Of a DNA stretch of 64,000 bases, positions 16,090-24,199 are shown one piece after another. A model generated the notes under the pieces. It ran no database searches and was not told the origin of the DNA. It saw only the letters and a program-made list of their open reading frames with translations. Every line of letters starts with the position of its first letter. Positions within the stretch are counted from its first letter, which is position 1. The position numbers and the translations under genes were made by a program. Origin of the DNA: Neobacillus citreus (GTDB lineage: Bacteria; Bacillota; Bacilli; Bacillales; Cytobacillaceae); contig NZ_JAGYPE020000005.1 in assembly GCF_018343545.2 (NCBI RefSeq), positions 65,899-129,898 of the forward strand. The letters run 5' to 3'.

Positions 16090-16259
16090 AGGTTTAATAT
16101 CCTCCTCAAGCATTCAAACGGGATATCACCTATATATGATTTATATTTTTTCTAGTGCATGTTTCTTAATAAGTTTTTCTATACGAAAAGATGATTGAAT
16201 GGATTGTTTTCGAAATTTAATAAGTCTGTCAGAAGAGGAAACATTTTAAATTAAAGGTC

Positions 16260-16348
16260 TCCTGTAACGCAATAACGGCTGCCTGTTTTTCAAGCAGCCG
16301 ATCTTGAAGGATTGCCCCCGATAGCTTAAGTACATTTCTTCACAATAT
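16260..16348. repeat. Dispersed intergenic repeat copy
   Basis: CTGTAACGCAATAACGGCTG, hairpin CGGCTGCCTG / CAAGCAGCCG, then TTGCCCCCGATAGCTTAAG and TTCTTCACAAT. Lies in the gap between the royal-jelly gene and the 16451 gene. Confidence 0.65.
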
Positions 16349-16450
16349 CATCAAATGCGAAATAATTATCTTCTTTATTTAATAACTAATAAACTAAATA
16401 TATTAGGTTATTCTAACTGTATAATTGGCAAACATTAGGGAGGAAGTTTA

Positions 16451-17029
16451 ATGGAACGTTTACATGAATTTGACAAGATTCTATACGGTAGAAAAGAGAA
16501 TACCGATTCTTTAATTAATTATTGGACAGACTATTCTAACCCTTCTACGTGGCAGTTTTGGGTTTTAATCGCTATTCTTTTAGTCCCGTTGGTTATTCTT
16601 TATATTAAAATTGACCGAAGTAAAGTATTTCTAATTGGTTTTTATGGATATAACGTTCATGTTTTTTTTACATTTATCGATTTATACGGTATAAATAGAG
16701 GGTATTGGCATTACCCTTATCAGATTATCCCTGCACTGCCAAGCATCTCATTGGACACTTCCATGGTCCCTGTGGCCTTCATGCTCATTTACCAATGGAC
16801 ATTAAATAATCAAAAAAATTATTACCTATATGCTATAATAACTGCTGCTATATTTGCATTTATTTTAAAGCCTATTTTAGTAGGTACTGGTCTTTTTAGA
16901 ATGTACGGTGAAATTAATTATTTTCACTTATTTTTTGGATACGTATTTGTACTTTTGATAGCAAAAGTTATAACCTGGTTATTTCATATTTTACATAAAC
17001 CTAAATTCTCAGCTCAGAATAGACAATAG
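16451..17029 (+). CDS. CBO0543-family membrane protein
   Basis: 192 residues with about five membrane helices (FWVLIAILLVPLVILYIKI; VHVFFTFIDLYGI; MVPVAFMLIYQWTL; YAIITAAIFAFILKPILVG; YFHLFFGYVFVLLIAKVITW). The signature INYWTDYSNPSTWQFW at residues 23-38 and GYWHYPYQIIP match the CBO0543 family of Firmicute membrane proteins of unknown function. GGGAGG precedes the ATG. No functional context. Confidence 0.8.
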   Translation: MERLHEFDKILYGRKENTDSLINYWTDYSNPSTWQFWVLIAILLVPLVILYIKIDRSKVFLIGFYGYNVHVFFTFIDLYGINRGYWHYPYQIIPALPSISLDTSMVPVAFMLIYQWTLNNQKNYYLYAIITAAIFAFILKPILVGTGLFRMYGEINYFHLFFGYVFVLLIAKVITWLFHILHKPKFSAQNRQ

Positions 17030-17037
17030 TAAAGTAC

Positions 17038-17262
17038 TCATAAAATATAGGTGCTTTTTCCATATTTTCCAGTTCGTACACTTAATACGTAATAATAGTC
17101 TATTATCAGTCCAACATAAGCGAAGGGCCGTATCCTATATTCCTGTTCATCCTCTTCACACTTTTCAGTCCGATTATGGTCTTTCCAATAACCGAACTCA
17201 AGAAAGCATAGTTTGAAGTATAGAAAGTCACTATTAACATACTTTTCTTTATCATTTTTCAA
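17038..17262 (-). other. Doubtful 74-codon frame, possible gene remnant
   Basis: A TTG-started frame with tyrosine-rich content (FLYFKLCFLEFGYWKDHN). There is no ribosome-binding site, and in-frame stops lie just upstream. It may be the end of a decayed gene on the minus strand; I do not recognise it. Confidence 0.25.
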
Positions 17263-17360
17263 AAGCTTCTAAACGACTCCATTTTCCGTAACAATTTTCA
17301 AACATTCAGTCACCTTCTTGCTTCTCATTTTGAGTCAAATACGCATTATTAGTTTTTCTT

Positions 17361-17441
17361 CTTCAACTAAACTGCCAGTTACTTGAAGAAGAAAAAAGCG
17401 ACCTTCAGTATTGAAGTATCGCCCCCGTTAGCGGAAGAACT
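17361..17441. repeat. Dispersed intergenic repeat copy beside DUF2185 copy 2
   Basis: ACTGCCAGTTACTTGAAGAAG, AAAAAAGCGAC, then CGCCCCCGTTAGCGGAAGAAC. Mirrors the copy at 3917-3988. Confidence 0.65.
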
Positions 17442-17446
17442 TCATT

Positions 17447-17842
17447 TTAATCTTCTGGTTGTTCCCACTCTTCATCAAGGACGAGTTTACCCTCTTCATC
17501 ACGGATATATGCCGTACCTGGAGGGGAATTAAGAAACGGAATTATTTCGTTATCGTAATTACATATTGTATTAACTTGAAAAACTGAATGGTTCTCAGCA
17601 TTATCCATATATTCATCACTTTCTTCACCAGCAAGAAATCTCCAACCACTATCTGGATTTCCGTTTTGGTATGGTTCTTCTCTATACATAAATCCCACTT
17701 TGCAGCCATCAACTGTTATTCTATCAGAAGCAATGCACCCCTCCTCAGAGTGGATTAATCGTATAATTTTGTCACCTGGTATGTAGAATTTTTTTGCCTT
17801 CTTTTTAAACCTAAACATTTCCTCACTCCTGTTCCATTTCAT
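17447..17842 (-). CDS. DUF2185/Imm33-like protein, copy 2 (intact)
   Basis: Best start is the internal ATG at 17818 (MFRFKKKAKKFYIPGDK), eight bases after AGGAG, giving 123 residues. The family core is CIASDRITVDGCKVGFMYRE, DSGWRFLAGEESDEYMDN and NTICNYDNEIIPFLNS. DUF2185 is listed among candidate immunity proteins to polymorphic toxins (Imm33), but no toxin gene lies nearby and the family is also common as a stand-alone gene. It is a near-identical duplicate of 3994-4374, with flanking repeat sequence included in the duplicated block. Confidence 0.85.
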   Translation of the reverse strand: MKWNRSEEMFRFKKKAKKFYIPGDKIIRLIHSEEGCIASDRITVDGCKVGFMYREEPYQNGNPDSGWRFLAGEESDEYMDNAENHSVFQVNTICNYDNEIIPFLNSPPGTAYIRDEEGKLVLDEEWEQPED

Positions 17843-17869
17843 CTAAATTCGACATTTAGAAAAATATTT

Positions 17870-17903
17870 CCTTCTTCAAGTACCCTGCTCCATTACTTCA
17901 ATA
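17870..17903. repeat. Dispersed intergenic repeat, partial copy
   Basis: CTTCTTCAAGTACCCTGCTCC followed by ATTACTTCAAT; upstream flank of DUF2185 copy 2, equivalent to 4419-4450. Confidence 0.55.
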
Positions 17904-17985
17904 CCACGTTTCTGGCAACCGTTTTCTTTCATCAAATCCCCCGATAGCATTCCCTGTAGTTCGTTATTTTTCGACTTTGAAAAAA

Positions 17986-18052
17986 ATAGGGCTCCTCAGT
18001 AAGATATGAGTATAGACACCACTCTAACTCACAACTTTAGGAGGAACCCTAT
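17986..18052. repeat. 67-bp inverted repeat, possible IS end
   Basis: ATAGGGCTCCTC at the left and AGGAGGAACCCTAT at the right are inverted copies (12 of 14 pair) around an unpaired centre. A frame beginning ATGATGTTAGCTTGCC follows directly (MMLACQTLTSLVRLTASYF, stops after 27 residues), as if the element were the start of a deleted IS or a leader region. Family not recognised. Confidence 0.4.
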
Positions 18053-18165
18053 CATGATGTTAGCTTGCCAAACTCTTACAAGTTTAGTGAGACTAACAGC
18101 AAGCTATTTTACATTTTCTAAATGGTTTATAATAGTTTGAAGAAATTTTATACTAACGGAGGGTA

Positions 18166-18563
18166 ATGAAATTAAGATTTTGTTTGATGAAACATACACT
18201 TCAAATGACGGAAAGTATACAAGCAGGAATATTTGGTATGGATATGCTGATATATCTGTTGATGGTCAGCATGGAAAAACCATTAAGCTTAATGAAGATT
18301 TTATGGTTCAATTATGCGAAATAATAAAAAATGACTTATCTAAGAATGCAGCAAATGTGCCTACTCAAACTAACTGGTATTTCTATGGAAGTGCTGTAAC
18401 TAAGGACGCTATTGGAGATCATATCCGTCCGACAATTATGGTTCGTAAGAAGTCTGACAAGTTTATAACTAATTTTAATATCAGTGACCACGATTTTGCT
18501 GTAAATATTGATGCTATTCTGTTGTTTAAGGCGGATTTTGAAAAACGTTTAGCGAGTTATTGA
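18166..18563 (+). pseudogene. Hypothetical protein with a one-base slip after the start codon
   Basis: The ribosome-binding site GGAGGG and an ATG at 18166 are well placed, but this ATG leads out of frame within a few codons. One extra A after ATGAAA would give MKIKILFDETYTSNDGKY and the open frame to 18563 (about 132 residues). Without it, translation would need TTG 18180, 16 bases from the Shine-Dalgarno. Content: NIWYGYADISVDGQHGKTIK, TNWYFYGSAVTKDAIGDHIR. No family recognised. Probably recently damaged. Confidence 0.6.
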
Positions 18564-18638
18564 TGAATAATATCAGTATAAGCATATTCAAACTATTTGA
18601 AGATATGATTTCATAATGAATTCATTCTCCTTTTTCAT

Positions 18639-18711
18639 GCCGTTAGCACAACAAGCAAAAAAGACCGCCGCAGCGATCCATCTTAAATTCTTGCCCACGT
18701 TACTTGAATAA
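18639..18711. repeat. Dispersed intergenic repeat copy
   Basis: CCGTTAGCACAACAAGCAAA, GACCGCCGCAGCGATCC, TTCTTGCCCACGTTACTTG. Runs into the 3' end of the 18700 gene. Confidence 0.6.
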
Positions 18712-19368
18712 GACCTCTTTTAGATGAACAGAAATATATTTGGATTTTGGTCTATTAAATAAAGCAACCTCATTATTTGATAACCAATTCAATTCCCCAA
18801 GAAAATGACTAAATATAATCTCATCTGGTTTAGTTGTTGAGACAAGTCTTTTTACTATTTCATTACCGTTCTTATCCTTGACCACCAAATATATTTCGCA
18901 TAAATAAAGGTCGTGGTTTATTAAAACTTCAGCTTTAAGGCAACGGTTGGGGCTACTCTTTGGTTTCTTCTTCCAAACATATTCGTTTTTGTAACTTGCT
19001 TTTTTCACACAGTTATAGGCATTATCGAATGGTCTGTTATCCCAATTATATAATTTAATTACTTTATCAATACCTTGTTTCAAAACCTCTAGTATTACTT
19101 CTTTTCTTTGCTGGTCATCAAGTTGGAAAAAATCTCTTACATCATAAAGAATTTCTACATCACAGAATCCATCAACAATTGTTAAATTGAGCTTTGGGGA
19201 TTCTTTAACACAAAAGATGTTGATTTGCTTAATATTTTCAGTTGAGAATTTAGAAAAGCACTTTTCGTAAAGGGAAGTAATACATCTTGATTGGAATGAA
19301 AAATTTTTTTCCACATCAGCAACGCCATTGTCGTTTTCCGAATATAAAAGAAAATGTTTTAATATCAT
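18700..19368 (-). CDS. Hypothetical 222-residue protein
   Basis: Not recognised. Cytosolic-looking, with a helical middle (DDQQRKEVILEVLKQGIDKV) and a beta-rich end (HDLYLCEIYLVVKDKNGNEI). Five cysteines are scattered without a metal motif. The last residues (SVHLKEVLFK) overlap the edge of an intergenic repeat copy, so the native C-terminus may have been altered. Confidence 0.6.
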   Translation of the reverse strand: MILKHFLLYSENDNGVADVEKNFSFQSRCITSLYEKCFSKFSTENIKQINIFCVKESPKLNLTIVDGFCDVEILYDVRDFFQLDDQQRKEVILEVLKQGIDKVIKLYNWDNRPFDNAYNCVKKASYKNEYVWKKKPKSSPNRCLKAEVLINHDLYLCEIYLVVKDKNGNEIVKRLVSTTKPDEIIFSHFLGELNWLSNNEVALFNRPKSKYISVHLKEVLFK

Positions 19369-19410
19369 TTTTAATCACCTAAATAAAAATTCTACCACCT
19401 ACAAATTTTT

Positions 19411-19521
19411 TCCTTCTTGAAGTAACCTATTAGTTAGTCAAATAAGAAAAGCCGCCTAAAATGGCAGGCCGATCTTAAACTCTTGCCCCCGTTTGTTTAA
19501 GTGTAGTTCTTCACAATCTTC
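19411..19521. repeat. Dispersed intergenic repeat copy (well preserved)
   Basis: CTTCTTGAAGTAACCTATTAG, AATAAGAAAAGCCGCC, CTCTTGCCCCCGTTTGTTTAAG, GTTCTTCACAATC. Shows both halves and the terminal CACAATC of the consensus. Confidence 0.7.
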
Positions 19522-19685
19522 TCTTTAACAAAACAAAACGGGACTAATGCTGGTACCGTCCCATTTTATTTTAATTAGTGTAACTTATAGAACCTTTTAC
19601 CAAAATTTATAAAAATTGGTTATACTTACATTGGAGGTAAAGAAGTAAGAAAAAAAATATCCCTCATGAACAAAGGAGACTAAAA

Positions 19686-20261
19686 ATGAGAAAACTCGTT
19701 CTGTTTCTGCACGCATCGCTTGACGGTTTTGTAGAAGGTCCGAACGGTGAAATGGACATTGGCTGGGTTTCATACGATGCTGACTTGGAGAAACACGCGA
19801 AAGAAATTCTGAGTACTGCCGACACTGTCATATGGGGACGTGAGACTTATCAGATGATGCACAGTTACTGGACATCTGTGCCATCTGACCCCTCAGCTTC
19901 GCAGCATGAACGGAATCATGCCGAGTGGATCGAAAAGACACCCAAAATCGTGTTTTCCACGACGTTGGAGAAAGTCGAATGGAACAATTCCAGACTGGTG
20001 AAAGAAGATGTCGAGGAAGAGATCAAAAACCTCAAACAGCAGCCAGGCCAGGATATGGTCATCCTCGGCAGTCCTAGGTTAGCACACTACCTTATGCAGC
20101 TTGATCTAATAGATGAGTATAAAATTACGGTTTCTCCCGTCCTGATCGGCAGCGGGTTGCCGTTATTCCAAGGTCTCAAGGAGAAGATCAATCTTAAACT
20201 GATTGAAAACAAGACATTTGATTCTGGAGCCATAGCCCTCGTTTACCAGACGGTAAGATGA
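19686..20261 (+). CDS. Dihydrofolate reductase-fold protein (RibD C-terminal-like, YwjB type)
   Basis: 191 residues; starts RKLVLFLHASLDGFVEGPNG as in the YwjB/YyaP family. Other marks are TADTVIWGRETYQMMHSYW, KIVFSTTLEKVEW, GQDMVILGSPRLAHYLMQLD and VSPVLIGSGLPLFQGL. The family shares the NADPH-binding fold of RibD and DHFR; cellular reaction usually unknown. AAAGGAG precedes the ATG; a terminator follows at 20306-20335. Confidence 0.88.
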   Translation: MRKLVLFLHASLDGFVEGPNGEMDIGWVSYDADLEKHAKEILSTADTVIWGRETYQMMHSYWTSVPSDPSASQHERNHAEWIEKTPKIVFSTTLEKVEWNNSRLVKEDVEEEIKNLKQQPGQDMVILGSPRLAHYLMQLDLIDEYKITVSPVLIGSGLPLFQGLKEKINLKLIENKTFDSGAIALVYQTVR

Positions 20262-20305
20262 CCTTTTCTCCTAAGGCAGATTACGACGGATACGATAGCT
20301 CAATA

Positions 20306-20335
20306 AGCCGCCTCTTCAACGAGGCGGTATTCTTA
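20306..20335 (+). terminator. Terminator of the RibD-like gene
   Basis: CCGCCTC / GAGGCGG stem, 6-base loop, then TATTCTTAT. Confidence 0.7.
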
Positions 20336-20394
20336 TCGTAAAGATCAACATCAGGATTTAATAAAGCTCGGCTTTTTATTCACTTTAACCAAAA

Positions 20395-20490
20395 TTAGGA
20401 AATTCTTGATACATATGTTACACTGTATCTACCATTTTCTTTACTGTTTTATCTACCCTGCTCATTCTTGAGTGGGGTATTTTAATTTTA
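20395..20490 (+). ncRNA. Candidate small RNA convergent to csp gene 1
   Basis: Promoter-like TTAGGA (20395-20400), 18 bases, TGT-TACACT (TACACT 20419-20424), a conserved body (CTACCATTTTCTTTACTGTTT) and a terminator-like hairpin ACCCTGCTC / GAGTGGGGT with a T-rich tail. The same arrangement with identical spacing lies downstream of the other two csp genes (31687 and 62310). Confidence 0.5.
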
Positions 20491-20499
20491 AAAAAATAA

Positions 20500-20531
20500 A
20501 AAGACAGACTCTTATTTCAGAGTCCGTCTAT
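20500..20531 (-). terminator. Terminator of csp gene 1
   Basis: AGACAGACTCT / AGAGTCCGTCT stem with T-rich tail on the minus strand (CTTTTTATTTTTTT), just after the csp stop. Confidence 0.75.
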
Positions 20532-20547
20532 ATTCGCCTATTGTACT

Positions 20548-20748
20548 TTAAGCTTTACGTACGTTAGAAGCCTGGGGTCCACGTTGACCTTGTTCTACGT
20601 CAAAAGTTACTTCTTGACCTTCGTCGAGAGATTTGAAACCTTCGCTTTGGATCGCTGAGAAATGAACGAATACATCGTCTCCACCTTCACGTTCGATGAA
20701 TCCGAAGCCTTTTTCTGCATTAAACCATTTTACTTTACCTTTTTCCAT
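20548..20748 (-). CDS. Cold-shock protein (CspA family), copy 1
   Basis: 66-residue single cold-shock domain, an RNA/ssDNA chaperone. RNP1 is KGFGFIE and RNP2 DVFVHFSAI; start [20 protein letters not shown]. The start follows AGGAGG. It differs from copies at 31840 and 62465 by a few residues (A for G in [16 protein letters not shown]). Expression is probably controlled through the conserved leader (20749-20850), as is known for csp genes. Confidence 0.95.
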   Translation of the reverse strand: MEKGKVKWFNAEKGFGFIEREGGDDVFVHFSAIQSEGFKSLDEGQEVTFDVEQGQRGPQASNVRKA

Positions 20749-20850
20749 TTTTGTTGCCTCCTAGTGCCTTAACACATTGTTTTACTATTCTTGCTCTCAG
20801 TGATCATCAAAACGAAAAGTTTAAACTTATACCTTTCCTGTACACTGAAC
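20749..20850 (-). promoter_or_regulatory. csp leader (5' UTR), copy 1
   Basis: Shares GATGATCACTGAGAGCAAG and CACTAGGAGGCAACAA with the leaders of the other two csp genes, as well as the upstream TTTTTGTTC-GTGTA block. In copies 2 and 3 a hairpin of GTGTG / CACAC arms sits just before AGGAGG; here it is reduced. Fits the long structured leaders known for csp mRNAs. Confidence 0.65.
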
Positions 20851-21203
20851 AAAAATAATCCCCCATATAATACCATTTTATGAAAGCGATTGCAAATCTC
20901 TATAGAAATGAGGGCTCATAAATAAGTCCTATTCAGCTAGAATTCTTTTAAAAGATTATGGACTAACCTGTTGTTCCACCAAAGCACCCGTTACTTTAAG
21001 TACATTTATTCACAAAGTAATCTTTTTTACAGGTCATTTAGTGGTAGCCCCAGGAAAATGCGAATTTAAAACGTTAATCAAATTCAAACATAAAAAAGTC
21101 GAATTCCCTGTCCTTTAAGGAAAACGACTTTTTTATACGACTTCTTCAAGTAAATCCCCATTAACCTTTTTTGGGGACTATTTGTAATCTCTGCGCAGTG
21201 AAA
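20851..21203. repeat. Gap with an intergenic repeat copy and a terminator
   Basis: A repeat copy lies at about 20965-21020 (AAAGCACCCGTTACTTTAAG, TTATTCACAA). A hairpin AAAAAAGTCG / CGACTTTTTT at 21092-21135 terminates the SDR gene that ends at 21204. Confidence 0.6.
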
Positions 21204-21959
21204 TTAAACCTGTGCTAGCCCGCCATCTACGAATAATTCAGCACCCGTCAAGTAACTGCTTTCGTCTGAAGCAAGGAAAGATACAACGTTTGCTACTTCT
21301 TCAGGTGTCCCAACTTTTCCAGCTGGAACGGTATTTCTGCTATTTTCCAGTACCTCTTCAAGTGCATCACCAAAAAGCTCATCGTATGCAGGTGTAAGAA
21401 TACCTCCTGGACTAACCACATTTACACGGATTTCAGTACCTTTTAGGTCAAGAATCCAGCTGCGAACTAGTGCTCTTAATGCTGCTTTAGATGCTCCATA
21501 TACACTAAACGCTGGGTTGCCAATTGAACCAGCAGTAGAGCCAGTTACAATAATAGAACCTACTTTGTTCGGGAATAGTGATAACGCTTTTTGAACAGTA
21601 AAGATGGTTCCTTTAACGTTAATGTCGAACGTTCTATCAACCTGCTCTTCAGTAATTCCACCTAATGGAAGGAAGTTTCCAATTCCTGCATTAGCAAAAA
21701 GAATGTCCAACTTACCTTTTTCCTGCTTTATAAGGTCATATAGTTTGTCTAAGTCTTCAAGCTTAGAAATATCCCCTTGTACACCGGTTACGTTCTTACC
21801 AATTTGGTTAACAGCTTTATCAAGTTCGTTTTGTCTGCGTCCCGTGATATAAACATATGCACCTTCGTTTACAAACTTTTGTGCTGTAGCAAGACCAATC
21901 CCACTTGTTCCACCCGTTACAAGCGCTATTTTACCTTCAAATTTACCCATACTTAACAC
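21204..21959 (-). CDS. SDR-family oxidoreductase, classical active site
   Basis: 251 residues with complete SDR hallmarks: [36 protein letters not shown] (NAG), [13 protein letters not shown] (catalytic Ser) and [15 protein letters not shown] (YxxxK), ending [18 protein letters not shown](P)-dependent, substrate unknown. It is divergent from the HxlR-type regulator at 22119 with a 139-base gap, the common arrangement of an electrophile- or quinone-responsive regulator and its target. The start may be MGKFEGK two codons inside. Confidence 0.9.
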   Translation of the reverse strand: MLSMGKFEGKIALVTGGTSGIGLATAQKFVNEGAYVYITGRRQNELDKAVNQIGKNVTGVQGDISKLEDLDKLYDLIKQEKGKLDILFANAGIGNFLPLGGITEEQVDRTFDINVKGTIFTVQKALSLFPNKVGSIIVTGSTAGSIGNPAFSVYGASKAALRALVRSWILDLKGTEIRVNVVSPGGILTPAYDELFGDALEEVLENSRNTVPAGKVGTPEEVANVVSFLASDESSYLTGAELFVDGGLAQV

Positions 21960-22118
21960 TCCTTTAGAATTAATTTTATTTTATGTCTAATACCTTTAAG
22001 TACTTGAAGAACAACTTACAAGATATAGTATCCTTCAGTAAGCACATTAAAGGAAGTACCCACTTTTTTGTGATATAGTAACTAAAAAGTAATAAATGTG
22101 GAATGGAGAGGTTTAGAC

Positions 22119-22475
22119 TTGAAAAAATTTAGTTGTGGTTTTGAAGTGACAAAGGAAGTTATTGGCGGAAAATGGAAAGGTCTTGTATTATACTTTTTAA
22201 TGAATGGACCAAAGAGAACGAGTGAATTAAAGCGCATTGTCCCAAATATAACTCAGAAAATGCTGATTCAAACACTTAGAGAGCTTGAAGACAGTGGACT
22301 TGTGAGCAGAAAGATGTATAATCAAGTACCACCGAAGGTTGAATATTCATCCACTGAACTTGGAGAATCTCTTAAACCTATCTTGCAGGAGCTCTGTCAA
22401 TGGGGAAGCCATTATGCGGAGCAAGAGTATGGAGAAGGTGAATTTGAAATCGCACAACCAGAAGAGGCTTCTTAA
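22119..22475 (+). CDS. HxlR-family transcriptional regulator
   Basis: About 118 residues from TTG 22119, which follows GGAGAGG; the ATG at 22098 has no ribosome-binding site. HxlR features: CGFEVTKEVIGGKWKGLVLY, RTSELKRIVPNITQKMLIQT, LRELEDSGLVSRKMYNQVPP and VEYSSTELGESL. The N-terminal Cys (FSCGFEV) is the position used by thiol-sensing HxlR proteins such as HypR/YodB. Divergent from the SDR gene, which it most likely represses or activates. Confidence 0.9.
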   Translation: MKKFSCGFEVTKEVIGGKWKGLVLYFLMNGPKRTSELKRIVPNITQKMLIQTLRELEDSGLVSRKMYNQVPPKVEYSSTELGESLKPILQELCQWGSHYAEQEYGEGEFEIAQPEEAS

Positions 22476-22655
22476 TGAGGAAACCAACTTATAACACCTT
22501 ATATGTAAGGTATTTTATTGTTGTACTAAGATTTGTCCAAATCCTTTAATGTAGAATCTAATAATATTGGTTCCGATTCAAATATTGATAGAAGGTCAAT
22601 TTAATCTGGGAATATTGGCATTTTCGCATCACCTTTTAACTACTATTTAACATCG

Positions 22656-22830
22656 TCTTATTGAACAAAACTGCCCCGTTTGTTAAATAAGAAATTCCAC
22701 AAAAAAGCGTCAGTCCCGCTTTGACCCACGCTTCTGATTATTTTGTTCTATCATGACTACTTCATAGACCGTGCAACCTCAAAGCCTTGCTCCTTTGTTG
22801 AACAAAGCCTCCATTACTTGAATAAGCAAA
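22656..22830. repeat. Compound copy of the dispersed intergenic repeat
   Basis: ACTGCCCCGTTTGTTAAATAAG, AAAAAAGCGTCAGTCCCGCTTT and, further on, CTCCATTACTTGAATAAGC. Fills most of the gap 22476-22873; nothing else recognised there. Confidence 0.55.
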
Positions 22831-22873
22831 AGCCGTTCTTCATTTTTGAAGCTTAATTTTTTATTCATGACTG

Positions 22874-23293
22874 TTAGGTCAATTTTTTTTCTAAATAATA
22901 CTGGTTATAGCCTTTTGGGTGATCTTCAACTTTTCCAACAATCTTATATCCACATTTCTGATAAAAGTCTGGTGCCTGGAAGCTAAAGGTATCTAATAAT
23001 ATTAACCTGCAATTATTCTCTATTGCCGTTTTTTCAATATGATTTAATAACTCTTTTCCATATCCTTTTCCTCTTAATGAATTATCAACCCATAGATACT
23101 CAATATGTAGATGGTACCAGAAAATCGTTCCAGTAATCCCCCCAACAATTTTGCCCTCATCATTTCTAAGTACGGAGCTAACTTTCATTGATGGCTGTTT
23201 TACTTCATCAGGTAGTAACGAAAGGTTGTATTCAATTACCTTTTTTCGTATATAATCACTATCTTCTTGAATCCACTGCTTATAAATTTGCAT
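22874..23293 (-). CDS. GNAT N-acetyltransferase
   Basis: 139 residues. Motif A is [20 protein letters not shown] (R-G-K-G-Y-G), followed by [20 protein letters not shown] and [20 protein letters not shown]. The C-terminal pattern resembles the YkwB/YjaB-like group acting on small molecules. AAAGGAGG precedes the ATG. Alone between repeat copies. Confidence 0.88.
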   Translation of the reverse strand: MQIYKQWIQEDSDYIRKKVIEYNLSLLPDEVKQPSMKVSSVLRNDEGKIVGGITGTIFWYHLHIEYLWVDNSLRGKGYGKELLNHIEKTAIENNCRLILLDTFSFQAPDFYQKCGYKIVGKVEDHPKGYNQYYLEKKLT

Positions 23294-23395
23294 ACTTTTC
23301 CTCCTTTATTAAACATTCATATTATAATATAAATCCTTTTTACTGATGGTGTTTTGTACAAAAACTCTAAATATTGCAATTACTTATCATTAAAC

Positions 23396-23580
23396 TAACC
23401 TCCTCCGTTAGCACAAGAAAAAGGGGATCGCCGCAGCCATCCCGTCTTTAACATAAGCATCCGAGTTTAAGTGAAAATGTTCACATTTTTTCACCTTAAC
23501 ATAATCTAATCCCTTTATGTGCAGGAGCATACCACCAAGACGCCTTCTTACTAAAGAAAAGCGCACGATTGCGAAATAGT
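23396..23580. repeat. Degenerate long copy of the dispersed intergenic repeat
   Basis: CCTCCTCCGTTAGCACAAG, GGGGATCGCCGCAGCCATCCC and the second module AAGACGCCTTCTTACTAAAG. Covers the gap before the DinB gene. Confidence 0.55.
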
Positions 23581-23596
23581 CTCTGGTTCGTAATTA

Positions 23597-24079
23597 TTAT
23601 ACACTCATATGTTCAATGACTCGAATCATTGCCTGAATCTGTCCCATGTGGGCTGCTTCATGCATCAGTGTTAAACCTGCCAGCTCTCCAATGGTTTTAC
23701 ATCCCATTAATGGTGTTTCCAAGGAAATGTTTAGTTGTTCAGCTGGAATTTGCTGAAGACGATCCAATTGATCTTTTAGCTGTACCATAAGCTCATCCAT
23801 AGTAGGTACATTCCCCGTCCAATCAGCTGGTTTAGTACCGTTCCCGAACAATTCCATATAGATTGGGGGAAGATGTGTTGTTGCATGAGGAAAACCAAAC
23901 ATAGTTTGTTCGGTAACTGTCAAAACGTGACCTGTATGCCAGTGAATGGTGTTGTTGAAACCATCTGGCTGCACATCAGTTTGGCCCTTAGAAACAGACC
24001 CTATGATCTTGATGAAGTACTCTCTTGTCATTTCAAATTGCTTGAACACAAGTTTATTCATTTCTTTCTCTCCTCTCAC
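23597..24079 (-). CDS. DinB-like protein (YfiT/DinB superfamily)
   Basis: Likely start is ATG 24061 (MNKLVFKQFEMTREYF) after GAGAGGAG, giving 154 residues. Four-helix DinB fold with the metal-binding histidines visible at IHWHTGHVLTVTE and LMHEAAHMGQIQAMIRVI. Members act as thiol-dependent S-transferases or have unknown function. Not closely related to the two other DinB genes in the window (47421 and 63261). Confidence 0.85.
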   Translation of the reverse strand: MRGEKEMNKLVFKQFEMTREYFIKIIGSVSKGQTDVQPDGFNNTIHWHTGHVLTVTEQTMFGFPHATTHLPPIYMELFGNGTKPADWTGNVPTMDELMVQLKDQLDRLQQIPAEQLNISLETPLMGCKTIGELAGLTLMHEAAHMGQIQAMIRVIEHMSV

Positions 24080-24199
24080 TGATACAATTGTGCATTTTAT
24101 AATATTAATAAATAGCTAAGAATATAATTAAGGTGCCTCTTGCTCTGCAAAATAAAAGTTGTTTATTTTATAGATGAAATACATAATGAGTCTACCGCT

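Noticed and set aside
3994..17842. DUF2185/Imm33 genes as part of a toxin-immunity locus
   Set aside because: No polymorphic toxin, secretion gene or toxin cartridge lies near either copy.
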